DNA of 12,176 bases from Oscillospiraceae bacterium. GTDB taxonomy: Bacteria > Bacillota > Clostridia > Oscillospirales > Ruminococcaceae. The notes beneath the pieces are model-generated. The model did not search any database. It saw only the letters and a list, made by a program, of their open reading frames with translations, and was not told where the DNA came from. This document shows, piece by piece, positions 1 through 6,982 of this stretch. Both the position numbers and the translations under genes were made by a program. Where the stretch lies: assembly GCA_016302225.1 (NCBI GenBank), contig JAEDOB010000036.1:1-12176 (forward strand), written 5' to 3'. How positions within the stretch are numbered: the stretch's first letter is position 1; the number at the start of each line of letters is the position of its first letter.

Positions 1-61
1 TCCCCTACAATAGTGTACCGATATTATTCCCACAAAAAGAAAAATCATTTCGGAGAATAAA

Positions 62-484
62 ATGATAAGGAAAAAATACAACCTAAAAATAACCACCAAT
101 CAAAGGATAATGAACGAAGAACCCGAGCAGTTCGAGCTTCTCACCGAAGCGGAGCTTGCAAGGCTAAAGGACGGCAGCTTTGCCATTACCTATGACGACT
201 CCGTTGCAACGGGGCTGAAGGGGAAGTCTACCATCACCTGTTTCGGCTGCGAAAGGGCGACCGTTACACGAGAGGGAGATGCGCCCTCCGAGCTTATCCT
301 TGAAGCGGGGAAAACTCACCATTGCCAATATGCGACGCCCTACGGAAGTGTTATTATTTCCGTAACGACGTCGCTTATAGAAAATATGCTTGCCGAGGAC
401 GGGGGAAGTCTGCGTTTCAAATACGCCATTGACGCAAACGCAGGCGGACTTATGGAAACGGAAGTACACGCCGAACTTTACTGA
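62..484 (+). CDS. DUF1934 / YwiB-like calycin beta-barrel protein
   Basis: This 140-residue protein matches the pattern of the Firmicutes DUF1934 (YwiB) family. It has a short N-terminal strand (KYNLKITTNQ), a central 'DGSFAITYDDSVATGLKGKS' segment, then 'YATPYGSVIISVTTSLIE' and 'GGSLRFKYAIDANAGG' near the C-terminus. These are the usual landmarks of this small lipocalin-like barrel, and the length is typical. No signal peptide or membrane segment is seen, so it is probably cytosolic. The biochemical role of the family is not known to me. The ATG at 62 follows a GGAG at 52-55 and keeps the first beta strand; the ATG at 110 would cut that strand away. The next gene begins 13 bases after its stop with its own ribosome binding site, so the two are probably co-transcribed. 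A possible TATTAT -10 box lies at 22-27, with its -35 outside or at the window edge. Confidence 0.85.
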   Translation: MIRKKYNLKITTNQRIMNEEPEQFELLTEAELARLKDGSFAITYDDSVATGLKGKSTITCFGCERATVTREGDAPSELILEAGKTHHCQYATPYGSVIISVTTSLIENMLAEDGGSLRFKYAIDANAGGLMETEVHAELY

Positions 485-497
485 AAGGAATGTAACT

Positions 498-1688
498 ATG
501 AAATACCGATTGCCTATGCTCCTTGACGGAGCTTCTCAGAATGAACAGAGCGAGGCTGCGGAGCCTCCGAGTAGAAGGCTTGCCGAGGTTTTTCGGCAGG
601 ATATAAGAAGCGGCGCAAGGGTGCTGTTTCTGCGTATTCCCGCGGAATATTATCCCTTTGACGAGGACAGCGAGGAGCGCTTTCGGGAAATAGCCGCCGA
701 ATATGCCGAAGCAGCCCGAAAAGCTGTTGCCGAGGAAAATGCGGAATGTCCCATTGCGGGGGTAATATCTCCCGTGACCGCCGACGACGAGGACGAGCTT
801 TCCTTTATGAAGCTGGTTGACATTTACACCGATGCCGCCGCCGCATATGCCGAAGCGGGCTGCGACATTATTTCCGCCGAGGGAATGGGTTATATGGAGG
901 AATGCCGTGCCGCTGTTATCGGCGGGCGGAAAACTGCTCTGCCCGTTTGGGTGACGGTCACCTCCGACAGCGAGGGAATGACTCTCCCCGACTGTGCGGA
1001 CACCTCCGTGTTTGCCTGTCTGCTGGTTTCACAGGAGCTTGGTGCGGAGGCGTTCGGCATTCAGGACGTGCCCTGCTGCGCCGATGCTGCGGAAATTTTG
1101 GGCGAATTAAAGGAATTTGCGAAGATACCGCTTATTGCCCGACCCAATGCGCTTGCGGATTTCGAGTCGGAGCGGGAGCTGTCCCCCGACGAATTTGCGG
1201 AAAATCTTCGGCTGTTTACGGACAGCGGTGCGGAAATTTTCGGCGGACATAATTTGTCACGGGAATACATAGAGAAGGCAGAAAAAATCGTCGGCGAGAA
1301 GGGCATTATCCGCTTCGGGCGGGAACGTGCCGAGAGTGATGAGCTGCTTCTTGCAAACCGCCGTCAGGTGTTCTTCCTGTCCCCCGACAGTATCGAGAGC
1401 AGCCCTTATCTGGAGTGCAGCCTTGATATGTCCGACGAGCTGCTGGAGCTGGAGGACACCAACTTCGACGTTATTGCAGTGGAGCTGTATTCCTCCGATG
1501 ACGCTTACCATTTTGCGAAAAATGCGTCTATGGCAAATCTGCCCGTAATGTTCCGTTCGGACGACGAAATGGCGCTTAAAGCGGCACTTCTCTGCTATCA
1601 GGGACGGGCTATGATTGACAGAAACTGCTCCGTTGACGAGGACAGGCTGCATAGGATAGCAAGGAAGTATGGTGCGGTGGTCTATTGA
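498..1688 (+). CDS. Degenerate homocysteine S-methyltransferase (MetH N-terminal)-like protein
   Basis: This 396-residue protein has the landmarks of the homocysteine S-methyltransferase barrel in order. They are 'MLLDGASQNEQ' (family LLDGAMGT-L), 'YAEAGCDIISAEGMGYMEEC' (family GxDxxxxET), 'LPVWVTVTSDSEGMTLP', 'LGAEAFGIQDVP' (family GINC), 'IPLIARPNA' (family PNAG) and 'TDSGAEIFGGHNLSREYI' (family GGCCGTTPxHI). The zinc-ligand cysteines of GINC and GGCC are replaced (GIQD, GGHN), so normal zinc-dependent methyl transfer to homocysteine is unlikely. The last 110 residues, including 'LPVMFRSDDEMALKAAL', 'YQGRAMIDRN' and 'RKYGAVVY', resemble part of the MetH pterin-binding barrel, but the methyl-THF-binding GERxNxxG segment is not visible. 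The ATG at 498 was chosen because GAAAGGA sits 9 bases upstream; longer readings from 390 would run inside the previous gene. It may be a regulatory or ligand-binding pseudoenzyme, which is inference. Confidence 0.82.
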   Translation: MKYRLPMLLDGASQNEQSEAAEPPSRRLAEVFRQDIRSGARVLFLRIPAEYYPFDEDSEERFREIAAEYAEAARKAVAEENAECPIAGVISPVTADDEDELSFMKLVDIYTDAAAAYAEAGCDIISAEGMGYMEECRAAVIGGRKTALPVWVTVTSDSEGMTLPDCADTSVFACLLVSQELGAEAFGIQDVPCCADAAEILGELKEFAKIPLIARPNALADFESERELSPDEFAENLRLFTDSGAEIFGGHNLSREYIEKAEKIVGEKGIIRFGRERAESDELLLANRRQVFFLSPDSIESSPYLECSLDMSDELLELEDTNFDVIAVELYSSDDAYHFAKNASMANLPVMFRSDDEMALKAALLCYQGRAMIDRNCSVDEDRLHRIARKYGAVVY

Positions 1689-1731
1689 TTAAATGTGAAA
1701 TGTGGAAAGTGAAAAGTGGAATTAATAGATA
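1689..1731. repeat. Degenerate short purine-rich tandem repeat
   Basis: Just after the stop of the MetH-like gene, about 1694-1722 reads as imperfect 8-10 base units of the type AATGTGGA / AAGTGAAA / AGTGGAAT. It is too short and irregular to be a gene or a CRISPR. It may be slippage-derived filler between the two convergent genes. Confidence 0.4.
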
Positions 1732-1732
1732 C

Positions 1733-1770
1733 CGATAAAAAGTATTCCCCTGCCAAAGACGGGGGAATAT
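1733..1770 (-). terminator. Intrinsic terminator of the minus-strand ankyrin-like gene P1
   Basis: Bases 1743-1750 (TATTCCCC) pair with 1762-1769 (GGGGAATA) around an 11-base loop containing GCCAAAG. Read on the minus strand, the hairpin lies just past the P1 stop codon and is followed by ACTTTTTATC, a T-rich tail. This fits a Rho-independent terminator. On the plus strand no T-run follows, so it is less convincing as a terminator for the convergent MetH-like gene. The loop and arm sequence (CCCC-GCCAAAG-GGGG) belong to the palindrome theme found elsewhere in the window. Confidence 0.7.
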
Positions 1771-1774
1771 GCTG

Positions 1775-3052
1775 TTACTGTTCATTTAGGTATTGCTCCA
1801 ATGTCGGCAAAACGGCGGTAAGATTATTGTCTTCTGCATATTTTTTGGTGCTTGATATGTTATCCTTGTTTATAACACCTTTTTTTATGAGCAGGCGTGT
1901 AATGCTGCTGTCGTCTAATTTCAGCACTTGTTTGACAAACTGAGGGCATTCCTCCGACTGTTCAACTATCAGCTTGTGGGAAAGAAATTCAGTCGATTCA
2001 TCGCCCCAAAATCTAAACACGTGATCACCTAAAACATCATTGTAACGCCGCACGTCAAAGGTAATGCTGCAGCCTTCCGTAAGTTTGTTGTGAAGGGCAA
2101 AAAAAGAATAATTGTCGTCGATCACTATTATAAGCTCATGCTCCAGAATTTCTTTGACCGACTCTTTTATTCCGACGATTTCATCATATAGATGATTTTC
2201 AAAAAATCGTATATCCGAGGAAAGAATGGCGGTGGCTTTTTCGGGAAGGGAGTATTGCGAAAGCAGCTCTTTTATGTTATCCCTGCCGCTTAACAGAGCA
2301 GTGCAGAGGACAAAATTCAGCTGATATTCGGGAGTAAAGACTGTCCTTACAAACTCCGAAGGCTTTCCCGATTTTCCCAAATATGCAAAGTATGTGTTTG
2401 CCAGAAAGTCAAAGGAATCGGGACGGTTTGTCAGGAAGGCTGCTGCAAGAACAGACGGCTTATATCCGTTCTCAAACAGCCTTGTGAGAAATTCCTCCTC
2501 CCTGTGTACGGCGGCAGAGGCAATAACATAGGCAAGCTCATCTTCAAACGGGCGTTTGTGGAAGGAGTCGTAAAAGGGCGATCCCAGGCTGCGGTTTATA
2601 AATTCCAGGCAGTCGGGTATCAGGCTGTAATTCTTTGTGAGCATTATGTAATACATGGGCACTGCGGACATACAGGTATTGCTGCGGTCACCCAGAAGCT
2701 GCCTTGCGGTTTCAAGGTCATTTCTGACAATGGAAATTACCAGAGAATCGATCATGGGGCGGGAATAGTCGGTTCTGGAGTCATCGTAAACATCGGGACC
2801 AAAATAGGGCTCTTTTGTGTATTCCAAAAATGCGGAGAGCTTTTCGGCAGAGTTTGTCAGGCTTATGACGGTCAGAAACCGCTTTTTTATTTTAATGCTT
2901 GTGATGCCTCTTCTGCTTGTTTTCAGGCTTTCTGTCAGTCCGCAGAATTCTTCCGCATTGTCCTGTCCCAAAGCGGCTCTCATAAGCTCGTCTATGTAAA
3001 TAATTTCCGTATAGCTCGGGAAACTGAGTTTGTTATCTGTATTAACAGCCAT
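1775..3052 (-). CDS. P1: ankyrin-like helical-repeat protein, divergent member of the local paralogue family
   Basis: I cannot name the family of this 425-residue, probably cytosolic protein. It aligns with the three plus-strand paralogues downstream along its length. Examples are 'MIDSLVISIVRNDLETARQLL' (about residue 100) against their 'LLxSCLxNDDExAEYII', 'MYYIMLTKNYSLIPDCLE' against 'PLYFLMLTGKYxLIPAVL', 'VIASAAVHREEEFLTRLFENGY' against 'ASAAYFGDREFLxxLFDxGY', 'LEHELIIVIDD', and the C-terminal 'LIKKGVINKDN' (residues about 387-398). These helix-turn-helix units look like degenerate ankyrin repeats. No catalytic motif, signal peptide or membrane segment is seen. The start at 3052 is set by AAGGAG six bases upstream; an in-frame ATG at 3169 would add 39 low-complexity residues with no good ribosome site and no counterpart in the paralogues. 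It is divergent from the WYL gene, with 313 bases between them. Confidence 0.88.
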   Translation of the reverse strand: MAVNTDNKLSFPSYTEIIYIDELMRAALGQDNAEEFCGLTESLKTSRRGITSIKIKKRFLTVISLTNSAEKLSAFLEYTKEPYFGPDVYDDSRTDYSRPMIDSLVISIVRNDLETARQLLGDRSNTCMSAVPMYYIMLTKNYSLIPDCLEFINRSLGSPFYDSFHKRPFEDELAYVIASAAVHREEEFLTRLFENGYKPSVLAAAFLTNRPDSFDFLANTYFAYLGKSGKPSEFVRTVFTPEYQLNFVLCTALLSGRDNIKELLSQYSLPEKATAILSSDIRFFENHLYDEIVGIKESVKEILEHELIIVIDDNYSFFALHNKLTEGCSITFDVRRYNDVLGDHVFRFWGDESTEFLSHKLIVEQSEECPQFVKQVLKLDDSSITRLLIKKGVINKDNISSTKKYAEDNNLTAVLPTLEQYLNEQ

Positions 3053-3130
3053 GATTATCTCCTTCCTTTGGTTCATTTTACAGTAAACGACAAAAATAAG
3101 GAACTGTTGATCAAATCGACTTTTCTGCTT

Positions 3131-3192
3131 TTCTTGTTGCCTATGTGACGTATCTGGGTGGGGGAACACCCATTAATCAGTATTTCCATAAT
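3131..3192. repeat. Intergenic palindromic repeat, copy A
   Basis: This 62-base copy begins TTCTTGTTGCCTATGTGACG, matches 8328-8359 at 26 of 32 positions, and then carries GGGTG-GGGGAA-CACCC (3156-3171) followed by CATTAATCAG (3171-3180). The CATTAATCAG and the following TTTCC/TAAT stretch are shared with the copy at 9745-9820. Its right arm GGGGGAACACCC (3160-3171) is the exact reverse complement of GGGTGTTCCCCC at 12159-12170, so copy A looks like a palindrome that lost most of its left arm. It lies in the gap between the divergent P1 and WYL genes. Confidence 0.65.
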
Positions 3193-3365
3193 TTACTTTG
3201 AGTGTAATTGGAGTTTGGTATATCCTTTATATAAAAAGTATATCATACATTTTCGGTAAATCCGCTTCAATTTTGAAGTGTTTTTTATAAAGCCTAGTTG
3301 TCGAAAACATCTGCCTGAAATATCGCTCGGGCAGAATCTCGTAAAATATAAAAGGGGTAATTACT
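3193..3365 (+). promoter_or_regulatory. Probable control region of the WYL gene (direct repeats and a small palindrome)
   Basis: The rest of the 313-base divergent gap has no gene. GTATATC occurs twice about 20 bases apart (near 3218 and 3238) flanking TTTATATAAAAA. A perfect palindrome CTTCAA-TT-TTGAAG lies at 3265-3278 and is followed by GTTTTTTATAAAG. A weak sigma-A-like promoter, TTGTCG - 17 bases - TATCGC, begins near 3299. AAAAGGGG lies about 10 bases before the WYL ATG. These repeats could be operators for the adjacent regulator, which is inference. Confidence 0.35.
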
Positions 3366-4637
3366 ATGAGCAACGAAAAGAAAACGTCAAAAAAAGCTTC
3401 TGACCGTAAAGTCAAAGAGGATAAAAAGGGAAGGAAATTTGAGCAGACTTTATATTTGCTGGACTATATGGTCAAGCATTCATCGAAAAATCACAAGATC
3501 TCCGCTGCCGAGCTTATGACTGCCCTGAGAAATGAAGAGTTTCCCGAGGATAAGAGTGATGTGGTATACGATCCCTTAATGCCCAATGATAAAAAGTATG
3601 AGTCCCGTGTAAAACGGTTTTTGAAGGATCTCATCAAGGATAATGAGGAAGAAAATCAAAAGCCGCTGCTGGGTATAAGGCTGTATAATTCCGATCCCAA
3701 TGCAAAAAAATTCAACCGCAAGGAAAAAAGATATTACGCCGAGGGACCTTTGACCGAGGAACAGGCAGCTATACTCAGAGATGCTATTGTCGTTTACCCT
3801 TATGCGGAACCGAAAAAGACACAGGAAATAGTTAATGCGCTCAATGAGCTGACTACCGAATATAATCAGATGCCGTATAACGCCGACCTTATCGGTGCAA
3901 ATAAATATCCCGGTACATATTACGATAATCTTAAAGAGATCTATAAGGCGTTTTCTGCCACGGAATATGATGACCCGAAGGATACTCCCCGCATTTCCAT
4001 TCAGGAAGCAAGAATGTCAAGGGAACAGTATCTCGCCGGTATGTCAAAGAAGATAAGCAGAATAAGCTTTGAATATTATGAGTACGCTTTCAACGAAAGT
4101 ACACATAAGATCGAGCTTTCCCCCAAGCTGCTAAAAAACGGCGGGATCGTCCGCACGGTAAATCCCCTGAAGCTGCTCTGGTCTAACGGATATTACTATC
4201 TTGTCACATATTACAAGGATAAAAGCGGTCATTACAGATACCTGAATTACCGTGTTGATAGAATGAAAAATGTAAAGTGTACCTCTGAGCCTGCAGAGGA
4301 GCTGACAGAGTCTAAGTATGTAAATGAATCGGGATTTAAGGTGTCCAAATACAAGGGCGAAAATCCCGTTATGTATTCCTCCGACGAGGGCAGGACAGAT
4401 GTTGTTCTGCGGTGCAAAAAGTATCTGCTGAACAATGTTCTGGACACCTTCGGATTTGAGGTCAAGATCGGTGTGGCTTCACCCGATGAACTGACGGTGA
4501 AGGTTTACCGAGCATCGCCCAAGGGCGTTATAATGTGGGCTTTGGAATACGGCGACGGTGCCGAGATCATGGAGCCTGCTTCCCTGAGAGAGGATATGAA
4601 GTCCGCCGCCGAAAGGCTTTTGGAAAGGTATAAATAA
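3366..4637 (+). CDS. WYL-domain transcriptional regulator
   Basis: This 423-residue protein has the layout of a WYL regulator. After a lysine-rich tail (residues 1-25), residues about 26-100 hold a putative winged-helix DNA-binding region ('TLYLLDYMVKHSS', 'ISAAELMTAL', 'YESRVKRFLKDL'). Residues about 225-310 form the WYL domain: 'SRISFEYYEY', then 'VNPLKLLWSNGYYYLVTYYK' (family PxxLxxxxGxWYLxAY, here YYL) and 'YRVDRMKNV' (family FRLDRI). The C-terminal 'DVVLRCKKYLLNNVLDTFG' to 'LREDMKSAAERLLERYK' fits the WCX extension. WYL domains are known to bind nucleic acid or nucleotide ligands and often control stress or defence loci. Here it sits between divergent P1 and the P5/P2-P4 array, so it may regulate one or both (inference). 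The insert between HTH and WYL is longer than in minimal members. Confidence 0.85.
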   Translation: MSNEKKTSKKASDRKVKEDKKGRKFEQTLYLLDYMVKHSSKNHKISAAELMTALRNEEFPEDKSDVVYDPLMPNDKKYESRVKRFLKDLIKDNEEENQKPLLGIRLYNSDPNAKKFNRKEKRYYAEGPLTEEQAAILRDAIVVYPYAEPKKTQEIVNALNELTTEYNQMPYNADLIGANKYPGTYYDNLKEIYKAFSATEYDDPKDTPRISIQEARMSREQYLAGMSKKISRISFEYYEYAFNESTHKIELSPKLLKNGGIVRTVNPLKLLWSNGYYYLVTYYKDKSGHYRYLNYRVDRMKNVKCTSEPAEELTESKYVNESGFKVSKYKGENPVMYSSDEGRTDVVLRCKKYLLNNVLDTFGFEVKIGVASPDELTVKVYRASPKGVIMWALEYGDGAEIMEPASLREDMKSAAERLLERYK

Positions 4638-4650
4638 TTACAGATCGATA

Positions 4651-4690
4651 TTTCCCCGCCTTTGGTGAAAAAATCAGTAGGTATTTACTG
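4651..4690 (+). repeat. Degenerate palindromic repeat after the WYL gene, copy E
   Basis: TTTCCCC-GCCTTT-GGTGAAA (4651-4670) forms an imperfect hairpin with one mismatched pair in seven. It is followed by AAAATCAGTAGGTATTT, which resembles the CATTAATCAGTATTTCC that trails the other copies. It begins 13 bases after the WYL stop. It may be a decayed copy of the locus palindrome and a weak transcription end, but no true T-run follows. Confidence 0.4.
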
Positions 4691-4710
4691 CAAAAATGAA
4701 GCAAAAATTT

Positions 4711-4762
4711 TCCCTGCCTGTGGTATTATTTTATTACGGAAATAATACACGAAAGGCAGGGA
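4711..4762 (+). promoter_or_regulatory. Large interrupted inverted repeat overlapping the P5 ribosome binding site
   Basis: TCCCTGCCT (4711-4719) pairs perfectly with AGGCAGGGA (4754-4762), and inside it GTATTATTT (4723-4731) pairs with AAATAATAC (4740-4748). The result is two nine-pair stems separated by a small unpaired bulge. The right outer arm contains the only Shine-Dalgarno-like bases (GGCAGGGA) before the P5 ATG at 4770. As DNA it could be an operator; as RNA it could hide the ribosome site. The inner TATTAT (4724-4729) could also serve as a -10 box, though I see no good -35. Confidence 0.6.
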
Positions 4763-4769
4763 TATTTTT

Positions 4770-6122
4770 ATGACTGATTTTTTTAAGGCGGTCATTGATA
4801 TAAAAAAATATACCGAAACGGAGGATAAGGAGGGGCTTTACAGAAGTATTGCAGTATGCAGCGAAAATTTTTACAGTGATGTGGGCAGCATTCTGCATGT
4901 TCTGCTTATGAATATTTTGACAGCCCGCCCGGGGCTTCTGGAGGATAATAATGTTTACAAGGAATGGACAGCCGCAATTCGTATGGCGGACAACAGCTTT
5001 TACTCTAATTGCAAGGGTCTGTCAATGATAAGAAGTGCGGCTTTGCGGGCTGTCATCTTCAAAGAAAAGAACTCAATGGATGTACTGAAAATGGCGGAGG
5101 AATGCTTTTTCGGCGCATCGGGCAATCTGACTGTGAACACCTTTTCCGAGGACAGCGAAAGGGAGGTTTTCTGTAAATCTGTCATAATGGCTGCCGATTT
5201 GTTTGATAACTGCGAGGTTATCGAATATGAGGCATGCCGTTATGCCGATGAACCGAAAAAATTCCAAAGCAGCGAGTCTGCATGGCTGCTGGTAAGAGCA
5301 CTGGCGGACAGGGAGATGTTTTCGCAGCTGGACAGGCTTTATAAGGGCTTCTTCAATTCCGATTTCGGAAAGCTCATAGGCTGCTGCTATGTCTATGAGC
5401 ATTGGGATAAGGACAACATGGGCTATATAAAAATGCTGTATCGCAGATATGTTTCGGGCGGCAGCATACTTGACGATGAAAATGAGCGTATATGCAGGCT
5501 TATTGATGAGTACGGCTCAGACTACATCAGATCATGCCTGATGTTCAGAGGGATATGGAACGGTATGCTCAATTTGATGAATATTGCAAATATCCAAGAA
5601 ATAAAGAAGCTTCTGGAAATCGGGTACAGGATAAACGACCTGTCAACGGTAATTCATTTTATCAATAGGCTTGATGAGAACGATGAGCAGTACCGGCTTG
5701 TATTGGAAATGATAGGAGAGTCGCCGTTTATTTATATTGAGGAAATGTTCAAGCTTCAATATCCCTCCGAACGCTACGATCGGCTGCTTGACATAAAAAA
5801 TGTTGCTGTCAGCCTTGATAATCACAAGGACAGCAAGGACTCTGTCAATATCTTCTCGAATTACTTTACCGAAAGCCGAATGAAGAAGTTCCCGAAGAAT
5901 ATGCCGCTTCGTCTGACCGATGATGTGCGTGAAAATGACTGCCTTAATCAGGTCATCAAGGACAAGGCAACGGGCTTTGAGTTTATACTTAAAAGGATAG
6001 ATCTCAACGCAGAGCAGCTGACGGGGCTTGTGGAAATGTGCATAAAATACAATAACCTAAAGGGGCTTAATATCGTCCGCAGAAGGCTGGACGAAAAAAT
6101 GCGTGAAGGGAGCGGAAAATAA
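4770..6122 (+). CDS. P5: helical-repeat protein of unknown function, possible distant relative of the P1-P4 family
   Basis: This 450-residue soluble protein matches no family that I can name. It is predicted to be almost all helical. Segments such as 'NIQEIKKLLEIGYRINDLST' (about residues 274-293) resemble the paralogues' 'DREFLxxLFDxGYxMN', and the C-terminal 'FILKRIDLNAEQLTGLVEMC' and 'KYNNLKGLNIVRRRLDEK' match the pattern of their final ankyrin-like pair. The hallmark boxes (QDxxIRAA, NKDNYEE) are absent, so common ancestry is only suggested. Its length is similar to theirs. The start at 4770 follows a weak GGCAGGGA ribosome site lying inside an inverted repeat. The stop TAA shares its last A with the ATG of the next gene (TAATG), implying translational coupling. 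No catalytic motif, signal peptide or membrane segment is visible. Confidence 0.8.
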   Translation: MTDFFKAVIDIKKYTETEDKEGLYRSIAVCSENFYSDVGSILHVLLMNILTARPGLLEDNNVYKEWTAAIRMADNSFYSNCKGLSMIRSAALRAVIFKEKNSMDVLKMAEECFFGASGNLTVNTFSEDSEREVFCKSVIMAADLFDNCEVIEYEACRYADEPKKFQSSESAWLLVRALADREMFSQLDRLYKGFFNSDFGKLIGCCYVYEHWDKDNMGYIKMLYRRYVSGGSILDDENERICRLIDEYGSDYIRSCLMFRGIWNGMLNLMNIANIQEIKKLLEIGYRINDLSTVIHFINRLDENDEQYRLVLEMIGESPFIYIEEMFKLQYPSERYDRLLDIKNVAVSLDNHKDSKDSVNIFSNYFTESRMKKFPKNMPLRLTDDVRENDCLNQVIKDKATGFEFILKRIDLNAEQLTGLVEMCIKYNNLKGLNIVRRRLDEKMREGSGK

Positions 6123-6949
6123 TGCAGGTAAAGGACGAATATCTGAGAGCAATACCGTCGAAAACCATGCGCAGCTTTATTTCGGAAAAGATGGCTTCGG
6201 GGGAATTTTGCCCTTCCCCCGAGGATATGGTTTCGGCGGTTTTTTGCAGTCGGTGGGATATTTTTGAAAAGGCGGATTTTTACCGTCTGCTGCTGAACGA
6301 GGAGCTTTCCGAGGACACAAGAGGGCAGCTTGAACGGCTTGTTTCCTTCTCCGAATTTATCGGGGAATGCGTCGAAAACAAGTCCTTGAGATACGCCTTT
6401 GTCTGTGAGGATTTTTTATCCGAGCCTGAAAGAGAATATGTCTTTAACAGCTTCCGCAGGGCGGCAAAGTATCTCAGGAAAACGGACGGCTGCTATATGT
6501 ACGTTAAGGACAAGCGGGAAAAAAGAAATGCTGCCGAGCTGATAACCGACAGACGCCTTCGCATTACCGATGCCAATGAGTATCACCCCCATGGCTGGCG
6601 GCGTGAGAAGGGCGACATTACGGCGCATTATGTGAAATATCCTGTGCCCTTCAAGGTGGGAGATGTTGTGTATTCCGCCGCCGACCCGCAGCGTGAGCTT
6701 TTCTGCGTTGTGAATGCGGAGCAGCCCGACAGCTGCGAGCTTGCCGACTGCTGGGATTCCTGCGTAACGGTCATTCCCTACAAATACCGCAGCTATGCCA
6801 CTCCCGAGGAGGTAAGGGCGCATTACGAAAGGCTGTCGGAAAAGGGCGTACACTTTTGCAATGACATCAGCGAGCTTGATGTTATTTCCCGTGAGCATGA
6901 GCATTTCCCGCTTATTTATACGGAGCTTGTGGATAATGTGAAAAGCTGA
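6122..6949 (+). CDS. Unknown 275-aa protein coupled to P5
   Basis: I do not recognise this 275-residue soluble protein. Residues about 1-110 look helical ('SFISEKMASGEF', 'FYRLLLNEELSEDT'). Residues about 115-160 are charged ('YVKDKREKRNAAELITDRRL'). Then comes 'HPHGWRREKGDITAHYVKYP' and a likely small beta domain, 'PVPFKVGDVVYSAADPQREL' (about 174-193) to 'VTVIPYKYRSYATPEE'. The 'PFKVGDVV' phrase recurs in uncharacterised Firmicutes proteins and suggests an SH3-like barrel, which is inference. Its ATG overlaps the P5 stop by one base, with AAGGGAG upstream inside P5, so translation of the two is probably coupled. P2 follows after 33 bases. Base composition is somewhat GC-richer than in its neighbours. 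No catalytic motif is evident. Confidence 0.8.
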   Translation: MQVKDEYLRAIPSKTMRSFISEKMASGEFCPSPEDMVSAVFCSRWDIFEKADFYRLLLNEELSEDTRGQLERLVSFSEFIGECVENKSLRYAFVCEDFLSEPEREYVFNSFRRAAKYLRKTDGCYMYVKDKREKRNAAELITDRRLRITDANEYHPHGWRREKGDITAHYVKYPVPFKVGDVVYSAADPQRELFCVVNAEQPDSCELADCWDSCVTVIPYKYRSYATPEEVRAHYERLSEKGVHFCNDISELDVISREHEHFPLIYTELVDNVKS

Positions 6950-6982
6950 AGCTTTCAAGCAAAAGGAAAGGAAGGATATGAT

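Noticed and set aside
390..497. Upstream extension of the MetH-like gene
   Set aside because: The extra 36 residues are an out-of-frame reading of the DUF1934 gene; ATG 498 has a proper ribosome site and starts at the family's first conserved segment.
2504..3148. 214-residue plus-strand open frame opposite P1
   Set aside because: Antisense shadow; P1 has a strong ribosome site and clear paralogues, while this frame has neither.
3053..3169. Upstream extension of P1 to an ATG at 3169
   Set aside because: It reads through intergenic repeat and has no good ribosome site, whereas AAGGAG precedes 3052 and the paralogues start at the equivalent point.
6416..6958. 180-residue minus-strand open frame opposite the 275-aa gene
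   Set aside because: Antisense shadow in GC-richer coding DNA; no ribosome site, and the plus-strand gene fits the operon spacing.
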